From NCBI RefSeq assembly GCF_001467525.1, contig NZ_LNXS01000042.1, positions 1 to 64,000 of the forward strand: 64,000 nucleotides of DNA, read 5' to 3'. Positions 25,377 through 34,789 of the stretch are shown in pieces. The number at the start of each line of letters is the position of its first letter. Positions within the stretch are counted from its first letter, which is position 1. Below the pieces are notes generated by a model. The model did no database searches. It saw only the letters and a program-made list of their open reading frames with translations, and was not told the DNA's origin. A program made the position numbers and the translations under genes. Source of the stretch: Legionella anisa (lineage in GTDB: Bacteria; Pseudomonadota; Gammaproteobacteria; Legionellales; Legionellaceae).

Positions 25377-27110
25377 ATGATGCCAAGTCGTTTGATTACA
25401 TTATTTTGTACTACTCTATTCAGTTGTCAGGTCTCCATTGCAAGTCCATCTAAAGTGTTTCCACTAGATTTTGAAGTTGCGACCATTCATTCGATTCATC
25501 ATGCACTTGCGCAGCATCAAATATCGTGTTTACAGCTCATCAATGCGTATCTGGAGCGTATTAAAAGATACAACTTGAGTGTAAAGAGCAAGGCACCAAT
25601 CAATGCTTTTAGTGAACTCAATCCTTCAGTGTTAACGTATGCACGACAGTTAGATGATTATTATAAAAAAACAGGTCAGGCATTAGGGCCGCTCCATTGT
25701 ATTCCCGTTATTTTGAAAGATAATATTGATTCTTTTGATATGACCACCACATCAGGATCTTATGCTTTATTGGGAAGTCAACCAATACACGATGCTTTTT
25801 TAGTGAAAAAATTACGCGATGCTGGCGCCATTATTTTGGGAAAAGGGGGAATGGATGAGTTTGCCTGGGGGATGTTCGGCATCAGCAGTCGTAGTGGTAG
25901 AATTGGTAATGCTTATGATCCCAACCAAAATCCTGGGGGATCGAGTGGTGGACCAGCCGCTGCAGTCAGCGCTCATTTTGCTTTGCTTGGTATAGGCACC
26001 GATAACAGTGGCTCGGTCAGAATACCTTCTGCATTTAATGGCTTGGTCGGACTACGCCCAAGTACTGGCTTAATCAGCCAGAGCGGTATTTTTCCAATGG
26101 GTAATCTTGATGGAACAGCAGGGCCAATTGCGCGGAGTACACAGGACTTGGCCATTTTACTCGATGTGATTGCGCAGCCTGATTCTCAGGATCATAAAAC
26201 ACTCAATATTCCTCGAGTAAACACTTATTCTAGGTTTCTGAAAAGCAATGGCTTAAATAACAAGAGAATTGGCATTGTACGTAATGTAAATGGTATTAAT
26301 CCATTCAATAAGATGTCCTTGCCCATTGAAGAAATAATAAACAAAGCCACAAAGGATATGCAGAAAATGGGTGCGACGTTCATCGATATCACGCTTCCAG
26401 ATTTCAATAATGATCGACAATTCAATCAAGCTGGAGAAATCCAGGACGTGAATCAATATCTTGCCTCATTTCCATCGACCAGGAAGAACTTTCGTGATAT
26501 TTGTGAATCGAACCGTACAAGAAATTTTGGTTCGATTAAAGATTGCCTGCATTTTATGAAAAACACTGCAAGCAAACTCAGCGTACCTTATCAAAAAGCT
26601 TTAGAAAATTTTAAGAAAAATAAGACATATGTTGAACAGATTATGGATAAAAATCAGTTGGATGCTTTACTCATGCCGATTACTTCGAATGGAACAGCGA
26701 CGTATGATGCGATGAAAGTGAATACTTGGCGAGCTCCAATCTCATCTAATTCTGGATTACCTGCGCTTAGTATTAATGTTGGCTATAGCCAAGATACGCA
26801 TATGCCTATTGGTGTTGAATTAATCAGTAAACAATATCAAGAGGGAACTTTGATTGAGATTGCATATGCTTATGAGATGCAGGCGAAGCAAAGCATTCTG
26901 CCACTTATGCCGGAAGAAAATTTGACTCTGTTACATTTTACTATTCCAGAATTAAATAATTTATTTACGCTCCTGGGTAAAAATGCCTATGAGAAATTTT
27001 TAATTCACAGCAAGAACTCCAGTCCTCTTTCGGATGACCTGACAGCGGAACGGTTTAGAAAGATAACAGCCAATACAATTCAGAAATATACGGAATTAAT
27101 TGGGAAATAA
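25377..27110 (+). CDS. Exported amidase (amidase-signature family)
   Basis: This is a 577-residue protein with a signal peptide (RLITLFCTTLFSCQVSIAS, cleavage about residue 23). The Ser-cisSer-Lys triad of amidase-signature enzymes is visible. Lys114 lies in PVILKDNID, cis-Ser189 in NPGGSSGGPAAAV, and nucleophile Ser213 in GTDNSGSVRIPSAFNG, with the usual 75- and 24-residue spacings. In GatA-like relatives the last motif is T-G-G-S; here it is N-S-G-S. The signal peptide argues against a role in Gln-tRNA synthesis and for periplasmic or secreted hydrolysis of amides or peptide amides. A C-terminal extension of about 70 residues is unassigned. The gene is transcribed alone. Confidence 0.88.
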   Translation: MMPSRLITLFCTTLFSCQVSIASPSKVFPLDFEVATIHSIHHALAQHQISCLQLINAYLERIKRYNLSVKSKAPINAFSELNPSVLTYARQLDDYYKKTGQALGPLHCIPVILKDNIDSFDMTTTSGSYALLGSQPIHDAFLVKKLRDAGAIILGKGGMDEFAWGMFGISSRSGRIGNAYDPNQNPGGSSGGPAAAVSAHFALLGIGTDNSGSVRIPSAFNGLVGLRPSTGLISQSGIFPMGNLDGTAGPIARSTQDLAILLDVIAQPDSQDHKTLNIPRVNTYSRFLKSNGLNNKRIGIVRNVNGINPFNKMSLPIEEIINKATKDMQKMGATFIDITLPDFNNDRQFNQAGEIQDVNQYLASFPSTRKNFRDICESNRTRNFGSIKDCLHFMKNTASKLSVPYQKALENFKKNKTYVEQIMDKNQLDALLMPITSNGTATYDAMKVNTWRAPISSNSGLPALSINVGYSQDTHMPIGVELISKQYQEGTLIEIAYAYEMQAKQSILPLMPEENLTLLHFTIPELNNLFTLLGKNAYEKFLIHSKNSSPLSDDLTAERFRKITANTIQKYTELIGK

Positions 27111-27112
27111 AT

Positions 27113-27172
27113 TAGGGTCTGTTTCCATTTCTACTATCTTGACTCAATCTAGCGAAATGTAAACAGACCCTA
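27113..27172. repeat. 60-bp dispersed repeat with 12-bp inverted ends
   Basis: TAGGGTCTGTTT (27113-27124) pairs with AAACAGACCCTA (27161-27172). The interior CTTGACTCAATCTAGCGAAATGT recurs, with changes, at 22801-22881 and 38890-38932. It sits directly after the amidase stop. It may be a miniature element or a mobile terminator-like repeat. Confidence 0.6.
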
Positions 27173-27330
27173 TTGTGACTCATTTATTTATAGTAGGTGC
27201 CTAGGGTCATAAATTACGTTATTTATTGGTATGATGTATTTCTTGTTCGTTACATAAAAGGCAGAATTAAGTATTCCAATAGTTCGAGCTTTATATAAAA
27301 TAGGATGGATTAATTTTTAAGGATAGGCAT

Positions 27331-27993
27331 GTGGTTAAACATCTAGTAGCAATATTCTTTTCGATGATTCTAAGCGACTTAATTTTTGCAGCAGGAACTG
27401 AAAAAAGCTGTAATAAAGCGGATTGGAGCTGTCATGGTTCTTTTTACATAACAGGCGGATATGTATTTGTGCACACTTTTTTCAATGACAATCAATTATC
27501 ATTATCTCCTCCCGAACAGCCAAGAATAAATTTTACACCTCAGGATGCGTTTCCCAACAATGGGAGCGGAATGCGTTGGGGATTTGGAGCAGGCCTTGGT
27601 GACAAATTACCCTTCACTTATGAATTGGATTACAATCAAATTTTCACTCATTCAAAAATAAGAGATGGATTAAAAATTTCCAGATCAAGTAAGTCATTGG
27701 TCGCTATCTTAGGTTATACTCTTAATCCTAAAAATAGATTAAGAGCCAGTTTGGTTGGTGGCGCCTCAGTTATCTCAACATACTTGACCGTGACTACGGT
27801 TGCTCCTCGTCAATTTTTTTCTCAGAATACAAACTCTGTTGACGTTGATCCTTTCCTTGGCGGCTCATTAGCTTATCAAATTAATTCCAGATTTGGGCTT
27901 CGGGCAGTAGAGTTTTATGATTTTGCTACTTACAACAGAAGCGCTAAAGGTGCTGCGGTGACCCTGATAATGCTTAATTATTATCCACAGTGA
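27331..27993 (+). CDS. Outer-membrane beta-barrel protein, OmpW/OmpA-barrel-like
   Basis: This is a 220-residue protein starting at GTG 27331, with AAGGA eight bases upstream. The nearby ATG in another frame stops at once. The signal peptide runs VKHLVAIFFSMILSDLIFAAG. The mature part shows alternating amphipathic strands (GSFYITGGYVFVHTFF, FTYELDYNQIF, SLVAILGYTLNPKNRLRASLVGGASV) and ends in the aromatic strand VTLIMLNYYPQ, in keeping with an eight-stranded barrel. Two cysteines near the mature N-terminus could form a disulfide. The function is unknown; small barrels act as channels, adhesins or structural proteins. Confidence 0.7.
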   Translation: MVKHLVAIFFSMILSDLIFAAGTEKSCNKADWSCHGSFYITGGYVFVHTFFNDNQLSLSPPEQPRINFTPQDAFPNNGSGMRWGFGAGLGDKLPFTYELDYNQIFTHSKIRDGLKISRSSKSLVAILGYTLNPKNRLRASLVGGASVISTYLTVTTVAPRQFFSQNTNSVDVDPFLGGSLAYQINSRFGLRAVEFYDFATYNRSAKGAAVTLIMLNYYPQ

Positions 27994-28229
27994 TTTGTTA
28001 TCCCTTTTGTTTGGGGCTGCTGCATACCCATACTTTTTTCTACAACATGTTTCATGCGGTAATCCACTTTAGGAATATGGAACATGAATAATGGTATATA
28101 CTCTATAAATATATGCGGGATTTACGGATAGAATAAATTTATTTCGCGAATATATACTTATTCGAGGTGCTTACGTTAGTTGAATCAATTATAATTTTTT
28201 TAATAAATTTTTCTCTATTGGGTAAACAA

Positions 28230-29456
28230 ATGATAAAGGAATGGATCTTATTTTCATTCAGCAGGAGTATTATTTTAATACTTCTTACTTTTGCTCAACT
28301 ATCATTTGCACAAGGAACTCCGCTCACAGTCAATCAATCACCTATTAGGATAGGAAGCAGCACTGCTTTGGAAGGTCCGGCACAAACGCTTGGACAGGGT
28401 ATGACACTTGGAATCAAAACGTATTTTGACAGAGTAAATGCTGCTGGTGGTATCAATGGTCAAAAAATAACATTTATTGTATATAATGATTCCTATGAGC
28501 CGTCGCTTGCTGCGCCCAACATGCGCAAATTAATTACGCAGGATCAGGTGCTCGCTGTCATCGGCAATGTAGGGTCGCCAACTGCTGTGGTTTCAGTACC
28601 TATTGCCCAAGAATTGCAGACACTGCTCTATGGTTGTTATGCTGGAACAGAAGTACTGCGTCAAAGCCCCCCGGATCGGTACGTTTTTAATTTTCGTGCA
28701 AGTTATGCAGAAGAAACTGCGGCTATGGTAAAAGGGTTATTGAAAGCAGGAATTAAACCCGATGAAATTGCATTTTTTACACAAAATGATTCGTTTGGGG
28801 ATTCCGGTTATTTTGGTGCCATAAAAGCGTTAAAGGAAGAAGGTTATCACGATTCAGAAAATTTAGTGCACGGTCGATTCACCAGAAATACAGTGAATGT
28901 GGAAGAGGGTTTATCAGAGATCCTGGACGCAAAAAAAATGCCAAAGGCAATTATTATAGTCGCTCCTTATCTTCCTGCTGCTCGGTTCATTAAGTTGGCG
29001 GTTGAAGACCTACCTAATACCCTGTTTCTCAATGTTTCTTTTGTGGGAAGTGAAACTTTGTTAAAGGAGATAGGAACATTGGGAGACAACCGCGTGATAG
29101 TGACTCAGGTTGTTCCTAGTTATGACTCAGATCTTCCTGCTGTCAAAGAGTATCGAGAGAGTCTAAAAAAATATGCAAATGATGCCCAACCAGGCTATAT
29201 CTCATTAGAGGGCTATCTCGCGACAAAGTTATTTGTCATAGCATTACAACGTGCAGCTGGCGCTAATAAATTAACGCGAGAAGGGCTTATTGATGTGATG
29301 CAAAACATGCGGGATGTGGATATAGGCATCGGTATTCCCATCAGTTATGATAAAAACAATCATCAGGCATTGCATACAGTCTGGCCTACTATATTAAGAA
29401 ACGGAAAATTTACCTCTCTTGATTGGACTGAACTGCATTCGTTTGTTAAAGAATAA
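28230..29456 (+). CDS. Periplasmic ligand-binding protein (branched-chain amino-acid/amide type)
   Basis: This is a 408-residue protein with signal peptide WILFSFSRSIILILLTFAQLSFAQ. ATG 28230 is chosen because the 21 upstream residues of the longer frame have no signal-peptide logic. IRIGSSTALEGPAQTLGQGM, then RVNAAGGINGQKITFIVYND and VIGNVGSPTAV, are the order of Peripla_BP_6 proteins (LivJ/AmiC-like). No permease or ATPase genes follow. Instead the next gene, one base after the stop, is a hybrid histidine kinase. The protein therefore probably serves as the ligand sensor of that kinase and not as a transport component. Ligand unknown. Confidence 0.88.
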   Translation: MIKEWILFSFSRSIILILLTFAQLSFAQGTPLTVNQSPIRIGSSTALEGPAQTLGQGMTLGIKTYFDRVNAAGGINGQKITFIVYNDSYEPSLAAPNMRKLITQDQVLAVIGNVGSPTAVVSVPIAQELQTLLYGCYAGTEVLRQSPPDRYVFNFRASYAEETAAMVKGLLKAGIKPDEIAFFTQNDSFGDSGYFGAIKALKEEGYHDSENLVHGRFTRNTVNVEEGLSEILDAKKMPKAIIIVAPYLPAARFIKLAVEDLPNTLFLNVSFVGSETLLKEIGTLGDNRVIVTQVVPSYDSDLPAVKEYRESLKKYANDAQPGYISLEGYLATKLFVIALQRAAGANKLTREGLIDVMQNMRDVDIGIGIPISYDKNNHQALHTVWPTILRNGKFTSLDWTELHSFVKE

Positions 29457-29471
29457 GTGGAAGGATTACTA

Positions 29472-32390
29472 ATGTACAGGAAACTAAGATTATCATTGGT
29501 AAATGTGTTTCTGTTATTTTATATTCTTACCGTTATTTTTACGATGATCCTTAGTTTTGCTGCACTCTATCTCAATCATCAACTGCTTCAAAATCAAAAC
29601 CTTTTATTAACTGTTAGTTCAATTGAAAACGCACGATTTAAAATGAGTAATGCACGCGCTCAATTTTTGGTGAGACAACAAAGTATTTTAACAGCACATG
29701 AAGAAAATGATTTATCCAAACTGGAGCCTCGTTTACCGATAGAGGCAATTTTTATTGAGGGTGAGGAAAAATTAGCTTCTGTTACCAATGAAGTTTCCTC
29801 TGTCTTGAAGGCACTGCAAAATCTTAAAGCGACCTATCAAGAATTTTTAAAAACTGATGATCGGTTGTTGGCATTGACCCAATCTTTTTTAAAAGCGAAA
29901 AACGAGTTAGCAAATCAAAAAAGAATTATTGATCAGCAAATTAAAGATATTCACAATCAATCAGAAAATATCAGTGGTATTTTAACCCATCAATATAAAA
30001 AAAACATACGTCAACTACGTGATTATTTCCAGGAGGGAAAACTGTCACAAAGCGACTTGTTTAAAGGAGCATTGGAGAGTCTGATCTTAAGTAATGCTAC
30101 GGATGCCCATCGCATTGACCAAAAAATTAATACAGAGCTGTCACAGCTCATGGCATTAATCGAGGAAATTGCAGATGAAGAAAATTCGGATGAATTGAAT
30201 AATTTAAAAGACAATCAACTGTTACAGCTCATTCCTTTAACACGCAGTAAATTGCAACAATTAAGTAATTTATTACAGAATAACCCACAACTACATCAAG
30301 CCGCATTGGACTTGGGCAATCAATTCAATTTGGTTGTTGATCAATTAACCAAAGGTTCAGGAAGCATCCTCGCCTTGCGAAAGGAGCTCAATGATCTCCA
30401 ATTGCAACTGCAAAAAAATCATATGGAAGTAAAAGAAAATTTAGCGTTGCTCTCAAAACAGTTTCAAAACCTAGATACAATAATAAAAGAGTTAGGGGAG
30501 CAATCACTACGGACTTTCCATAAGCTGATTACAACCAATCGTAATATTATGATTGTCTTGCCTCTGGGCATCCTTCTATTCATCAGTGTCGTAGGATACT
30601 TTTTATATCACGCTATTTCCAGGTCATTGGGAAGTTTAAGCGCTGCAATGCATAAGATCACCAAAGACAAAGTCGGATTAGAGCAGCGTTTAAGTATGAC
30701 ACCCTATGATGATCTTAATCGGGTCGTTGGAACCTTCAATAGTATGGCTGAAAGCCTACAATATACCCAAGAACATTTGCACGAATTAGTGGAGTCACGA
30801 ACTAAAGAGCTGAAAAATGTAAATCAGAATCTGGAACAGTTGGTGGTGCAATTAAATGAAGCTAAAAAAGATTCGGAAGTGGCCAATAAAGCGAAATCTG
30901 AGTTTATTGCTAACACCAGCCATGAGTTACGCACGCCGCTTAATGCCATTATCGGTTATTGCGAATTATTGCATGAAGAGATGGAAGATGAGGGACATGA
31001 GATGTATATAGAGGACCTCAAAAAAATAGAATCTTCTGCCAAACATTTGTTATTTCTCATCAACGACATACTGGATTTATCAAAAATCGAAGCGGGCAAG
31101 ATGGATATTTTCCTGGAGGATGTCAAAGTTCCCGATATGATTAAGGAGCTGGAAGCTATAATCACTCCTTTGATGAATAAAAATATGAATACTTTTAAAA
31201 CCGAGATTGATTCTAATGTTGATATCATGCATACCGATCTTGTGAAAGTCAGGCAATGTCTATTAAATTTAATAAGCAACGCAGCTAAATTTACTAAAGA
31301 AGGTACAATTACATTATCGGTGAAACCGATAACGAGTAATGGTAAAGCATACATGCAATTTGCTGTCAGTGATACCGGAATTGGTCTGACTCGAGAGCAA
31401 TTAGGTAGTTTGTTCAAGGCATTCTCTCAAGCTGAGTCTTCGACAACGCGTCGATTTGGTGGTACTGGATTAGGTTTGTATCTGACAAAAAGCTTCTCTA
31501 AAATCCTGGGAGGCGACGTGAGTATCGATAGTGAATATGGTAAGGGCTCCACATTTACTATTATTTTGCCGATGGTTAGTAAAGTGGGTGTTGAAAAAAG
31601 GTCTCAGGTAAAAGTACATGAACAACAAGTCCAGGGAGAAGAAGGGGCCAAAACGGTCCTAGTGGTTGATGATGATCCTAAAATACACGACATCATGCAA
31701 AAAGCCTTAGAGAAAACAGGTATTAGAGTGTTGCATGCATTTCATGGTGAGGAATGTCTTTCTTTGGCAAGAAAATATCAGCCTGACTTGATTACTCTTG
31801 ATGTGATTATGCCCATGATGGATGGATGGACTACCTTATCCGCATTAAAATCTGATCCTAATCTGGTTAATATTCCCGTGATTTTGGTTTCAATGCTGCT
31901 GGAAAAAGACTTGGGTTTTGCGTTAGGCGCTGTTGATTATCTCAACAAACCGGTTGAGCCTAAGACACTGATGGAAAAAATTGAGAGTATCATCCCTCGC
32001 GATACCATTAAATCAATATTAATTGTGGATGATGAGGCAGATTCACGCAACATTATTCGAAGAGTGATTAAAAAGTCGGGTTGGAGCGTGCTGGAGGCAA
32101 AAAATGGTCTTGAAGCGTTAGAGGTTTTAGCCCGCCAGACTCCTTCTCTTATTCTCCTTGATTTAATGATGCCAGAAATGGATGGTTTTGCTGTCATTCG
32201 GGAGTTACAAAAACACGAAAAATGGGCTCAAATTCCTGTAGTTATCTTCACTGCAAAGGATTTAACCCAGGAAGAACGAGATTTTCTGATGAATTCGAGT
32301 AAAGTAGTGCTACAAAAAAATTCCTACAGTCGGGAGCAACTTGTTGCCACGATAACGGGGCAGATTGAACAAATAATTAAAAATCGCTAG
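29472..32390 (+). CDS. Hybrid histidine kinase with two receiver domains
   Basis: This is a 972-residue inner-membrane sensor. ATG 29472 is preferred over GTG 29457 because GGAAGGA precedes it. TM1 is about residues 9-34, followed by a large helical periplasmic domain and TM2 about 358-382. HAMP and a coiled coil follow. His[18 protein letters not shown] carries His484. HATPase has DTGIGL and [13 protein letters not shown]1 carries Asp777 ([11 protein letters not shown]) and REC2 Asp897 ([11 protein letters not shown]). All phosphotransfer residues are intact. The helical periplasmic part could bind the partner solute-binding protein encoded just upstream, as in TorS/TorT or LuxQ/LuxP systems. 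Outputs are likely the two following genes. Confidence 0.93.
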   Translation: MYRKLRLSLVNVFLLFYILTVIFTMILSFAALYLNHQLLQNQNLLLTVSSIENARFKMSNARAQFLVRQQSILTAHEENDLSKLEPRLPIEAIFIEGEEKLASVTNEVSSVLKALQNLKATYQEFLKTDDRLLALTQSFLKAKNELANQKRIIDQQIKDIHNQSENISGILTHQYKKNIRQLRDYFQEGKLSQSDLFKGALESLILSNATDAHRIDQKINTELSQLMALIEEIADEENSDELNNLKDNQLLQLIPLTRSKLQQLSNLLQNNPQLHQAALDLGNQFNLVVDQLTKGSGSILALRKELNDLQLQLQKNHMEVKENLALLSKQFQNLDTIIKELGEQSLRTFHKLITTNRNIMIVLPLGILLFISVVGYFLYHAISRSLGSLSAAMHKITKDKVGLEQRLSMTPYDDLNRVVGTFNSMAESLQYTQEHLHELVESRTKELKNVNQNLEQLVVQLNEAKKDSEVANKAKSEFIANTSHELRTPLNAIIGYCELLHEEMEDEGHEMYIEDLKKIESSAKHLLFLINDILDLSKIEAGKMDIFLEDVKVPDMIKELEAIITPLMNKNMNTFKTEIDSNVDIMHTDLVKVRQCLLNLISNAAKFTKEGTITLSVKPITSNGKAYMQFAVSDTGIGLTREQLGSLFKAFSQAESSTTRRFGGTGLGLYLTKSFSKILGGDVSIDSEYGKGSTFTIILPMVSKVGVEKRSQVKVHEQQVQGEEGAKTVLVVDDDPKIHDIMQKALEKTGIRVLHAFHGEECLSLARKYQPDLITLDVIMPMMDGWTTLSALKSDPNLVNIPVILVSMLLEKDLGFALGAVDYLNKPVEPKTLMEKIESIIPRDTIKSILIVDDEADSRNIIRRVIKKSGWSVLEAKNGLEALEVLARQTPSLILLDLMMPEMDGFAVIRELQKHEKWAQIPVVIFTAKDLTQEERDFLMNSSKVVLQKNSYSREQLVATITGQIEQIIKNR

Positions 32391-32401
32391 GAGATAGTGC
32401 G

Positions 32402-32773
32402 ATGACGATAAAAATCTTAATTGTTGAAGATAATGAATTGAATCTTGATATGCTATCAAGACGTTTGCAACGTAAAGGATATGAGATTATTAGTGCGGTC
32501 GATGGGGAAAAAGGCGTGAGCATGGCACAATCTGAAAATCCCGATCTCATTTTAATGGATTTAAGCTTGCCCGTTTTGGATGGATACGATGCGACACGAC
32601 AACTTAAATCCGATCCAAAGACCAGCGCTATCCCGATTATTGCTCTAACAGCGCATGCTATGGTGGGGGATAGGGAAAAAGCGGTAGCCGCAGGCTGTGA
32701 TGATTATGAAGTGAAGCCTATTGATCTTCCTCGTCTTCTTGAAAAGATGGAGCGATTAGTGAAAGCCTGCTGA
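32402..32773 (+). CDS. Single-domain response regulator (DivK/CheY-like)
   Basis: This is a 123-residue lone receiver domain. The acidic pair is in ILIVEDNELN, phospho-acceptor Asp53 in LILMDLSLPVLDGY, the Thr in IPIIALTAHAMVGD and the Lys in DDYEVKPID. AGGAG precedes ATG 32402, and only 11 bases separate it from the kinase gene. It lacks an output domain, so it probably passes phosphate on or binds a partner such as the cyclase encoded next. Confidence 0.93.
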   Translation: MTIKILIVEDNELNLDMLSRRLQRKGYEIISAVDGEKGVSMAQSENPDLILMDLSLPVLDGYDATRQLKSDPKTSAIPIIALTAHAMVGDREKAVAAGCDDYEVKPIDLPRLLEKMERLVKAC

Positions 32774-32811
32774 GTCACAGTATATTTAACTCGATGAGAG
32801 GAACATAATTA

Positions 32812-34446
32812 ATGGATTTTGATAAAGAAACAAAAAAGGAGCGTAACTCAACCCTGATGCGTGAACGAGAGGCGTTATTTGCCAGTTTACGCAGTGAGTT
32901 TTCCACGCCTCTTGATGTCATTGTTGGCTATGCCGAAATCCTACTTGATGAACTTACCTTTCATCAGCTTGAAGCGTATAAGGATGATCTTAAAAAGATT
33001 TTACAATCGGGAAAACTCTTGCAAAGCCGTGTAGATGAGGTGTTACATTTCGACTCTTCTGCTCGAAAATCAGAAGCATTTAACTTGAAAACATTCAGCA
33101 GCGAATTGCAATTTAATTTACTTACGCCACTTAATTCAGTTATTGGTTATTGTGAGCTGCTTTTGGATGAAGAGCTTTCAGCCGAACAGGATGAGTTTAT
33201 TCATGATATTGGAAAAATTCTTCTCGCCGCGAAATTGTTTATTAGTTACATAAACGAAATAGATAAATTAGCTCAAATACAATGGAAAGGCACCGATCTA
33301 TTAGCACAATTTAAAAAATCGAACATTATAATTCATGATGTGATTATCTCTATTCCTCCGCTTGACAATAAAATTATCTATAAGCCTAAGCCTCCTAAAG
33401 GTTCTATTCTCGTTGTCGATGACAACGAAATGGCGAGAGATTTATTAATACGCCGTTTAAAGCATTATGGGTTTAATGCAACACCTTGTGGCAATGCCTC
33501 CAAAGTACTTGATGAGCTAAGTGCGGGTGATTTCGATTTAATACTTTTATCAATTATCACCTCAGGAGTAAGCGGCTTTGACGTTTTAAAACGAATCATG
33601 GGAGACAACCGTTATTATTATCTTCCTGTAATTGTTATTTCTCCTCTCAAAGAAATTGATGCAGTAGTACGTTGTCTCGAGATGGGGGCAGATGATTATC
33701 TTCTTAAACCATTTAATCCGGTTATTTTTAAAGCGCGCGTCGAAGCTTCCATAGAAAAAAAGATACTAAGGGATAAAGAAAAACTTTATCTTATCCAAAT
33801 ACAGGAAGGCAAGAAAAGATCCGATGATTTATTGCTTAGTATTGTGCCGAGTGCCATTGCAGAACGTTTAAAACTAGGTGAGCAAACAATCGTTGAGCGA
33901 TTTCCCTCTGTAACCGCTGTATTTATTGATATTGTTAACTTTTCTCATTTGGCAGATAAACTGAGTCCGGGTAAATTGATTGGGATGTTGAATACTATAT
34001 TTTCAAGCATGGATGAACTTACTGATCAATTCGGTCTTGAAAAAATTAAAACAATAGGCGATTGCTATATGGCAGTGGCAGGTGCTCCAATAAACAATCA
34101 ATTTCATGCTGAAGTCGTTGCTAATTTTGCATGCAGCGTACTTGAAAAGATAAATAGCATGAATGAAAGCCTTCGTTTTCCTATTCAAGTGCGCATAGGG
34201 ATTCATACTGGAGCTGTAGTGGGTGGTATCATCGGAAAGAAAAAATTTTCTTATGATCTATGGGGGAAAACCATTAACTTGGCAAGTCGAATGGAGTCTC
34301 ACGGCGAGCCAGGTCGAATCCATGTAAGTGAGGCAACGTACCAAATCCTGAAAGATCGATTCGAATTTGAAAAAAGAGGGACGATTTTGGTCAAGGGAGT
34401 TGGTGAGATGGCAACGTATTTTTTAATAAAGTGCCGCAATGGATAA
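32812..34446 (+). CDS. Class III adenylate/guanylate cyclase with degenerate HisKA-like and receiver domains
   Basis: This is a 544-residue cytoplasmic protein. Two HisKA-like segments occur (FSTPLDVIVGYAEILLDE near residue 32 and LLTPLNSVIGYCELLLDE near 105). They resemble the H-E-L-R-T-P-L-N motif, but the position of the phospho-His holds Ser and Phe. A receiver follows (GSILVVDDNEMARD to DDYLLKPFNP), whose acceptor Asp is replaced by Ser247 (LILLSIITSG). The C-terminal cyclase has metal Asp373 (FIDIVNFS) and Asp417 (KIKTIGDCY). Its base-specifying pair is Lys413 and Asp482 (YDLWGKTIN), pointing to adenylate cyclase, and Asn489 and Arg493 are also present. The enzyme should be active but regulated by binding and not by its own phosphorylation. 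Confidence 0.92.
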   Translation: MDFDKETKKERNSTLMREREALFASLRSEFSTPLDVIVGYAEILLDELTFHQLEAYKDDLKKILQSGKLLQSRVDEVLHFDSSARKSEAFNLKTFSSELQFNLLTPLNSVIGYCELLLDEELSAEQDEFIHDIGKILLAAKLFISYINEIDKLAQIQWKGTDLLAQFKKSNIIIHDVIISIPPLDNKIIYKPKPPKGSILVVDDNEMARDLLIRRLKHYGFNATPCGNASKVLDELSAGDFDLILLSIITSGVSGFDVLKRIMGDNRYYYLPVIVISPLKEIDAVVRCLEMGADDYLLKPFNPVIFKARVEASIEKKILRDKEKLYLIQIQEGKKRSDDLLLSIVPSAIAERLKLGEQTIVERFPSVTAVFIDIVNFSHLADKLSPGKLIGMLNTIFSSMDELTDQFGLEKIKTIGDCYMAVAGAPINNQFHAEVVANFACSVLEKINSMNESLRFPIQVRIGIHTGAVVGGIIGKKKFSYDLWGKTINLASRMESHGEPGRIHVSEATYQILKDRFEFEKRGTILVKGVGEMATYFLIKCRNG

Positions 34447-34789
34447 AGTGATAAATGCGCTGCTACCCCCCTTTCTATTTCAAATTTTACCGTAATTCCT
34501 TTTAAATTTATCTCATTTTTAAAAAGTTCTTTGTTTTTTCCTGGTCTATATTTTGTAGGATATTGAGCCTAACTCATTGATATATTGATAATTTAAATTT
34601 CTATAGGCTTCTGTTTCCACCGTAGTATCAAATATTTTCAAGTTAATTCACTTTAAATTTGCGGTCTTAATAATTTATTAAGAATGGTGTCTTATAATGC
34701 ACCACTACAAATTACAACTGGACATATTGTTATTCAGTTGCGCATATTGTTTTTATTGTGGTTAAACGGTTTTATTATGAGGAACTAAC
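34447..34789. other. Intergenic AT-rich stretch
   Basis: The 343 bases between the cyclase gene and the coiled-coil orphan are AT-rich and hold no credible ORF or strong hairpin. The promoter of the downstream gene must lie here. Confidence 0.4.

Noticed and set aside
28230-29456. ABC-type amino-acid importer
   Set aside because: No permease or ATPase genes are nearby, and the following genes are signalling proteins.
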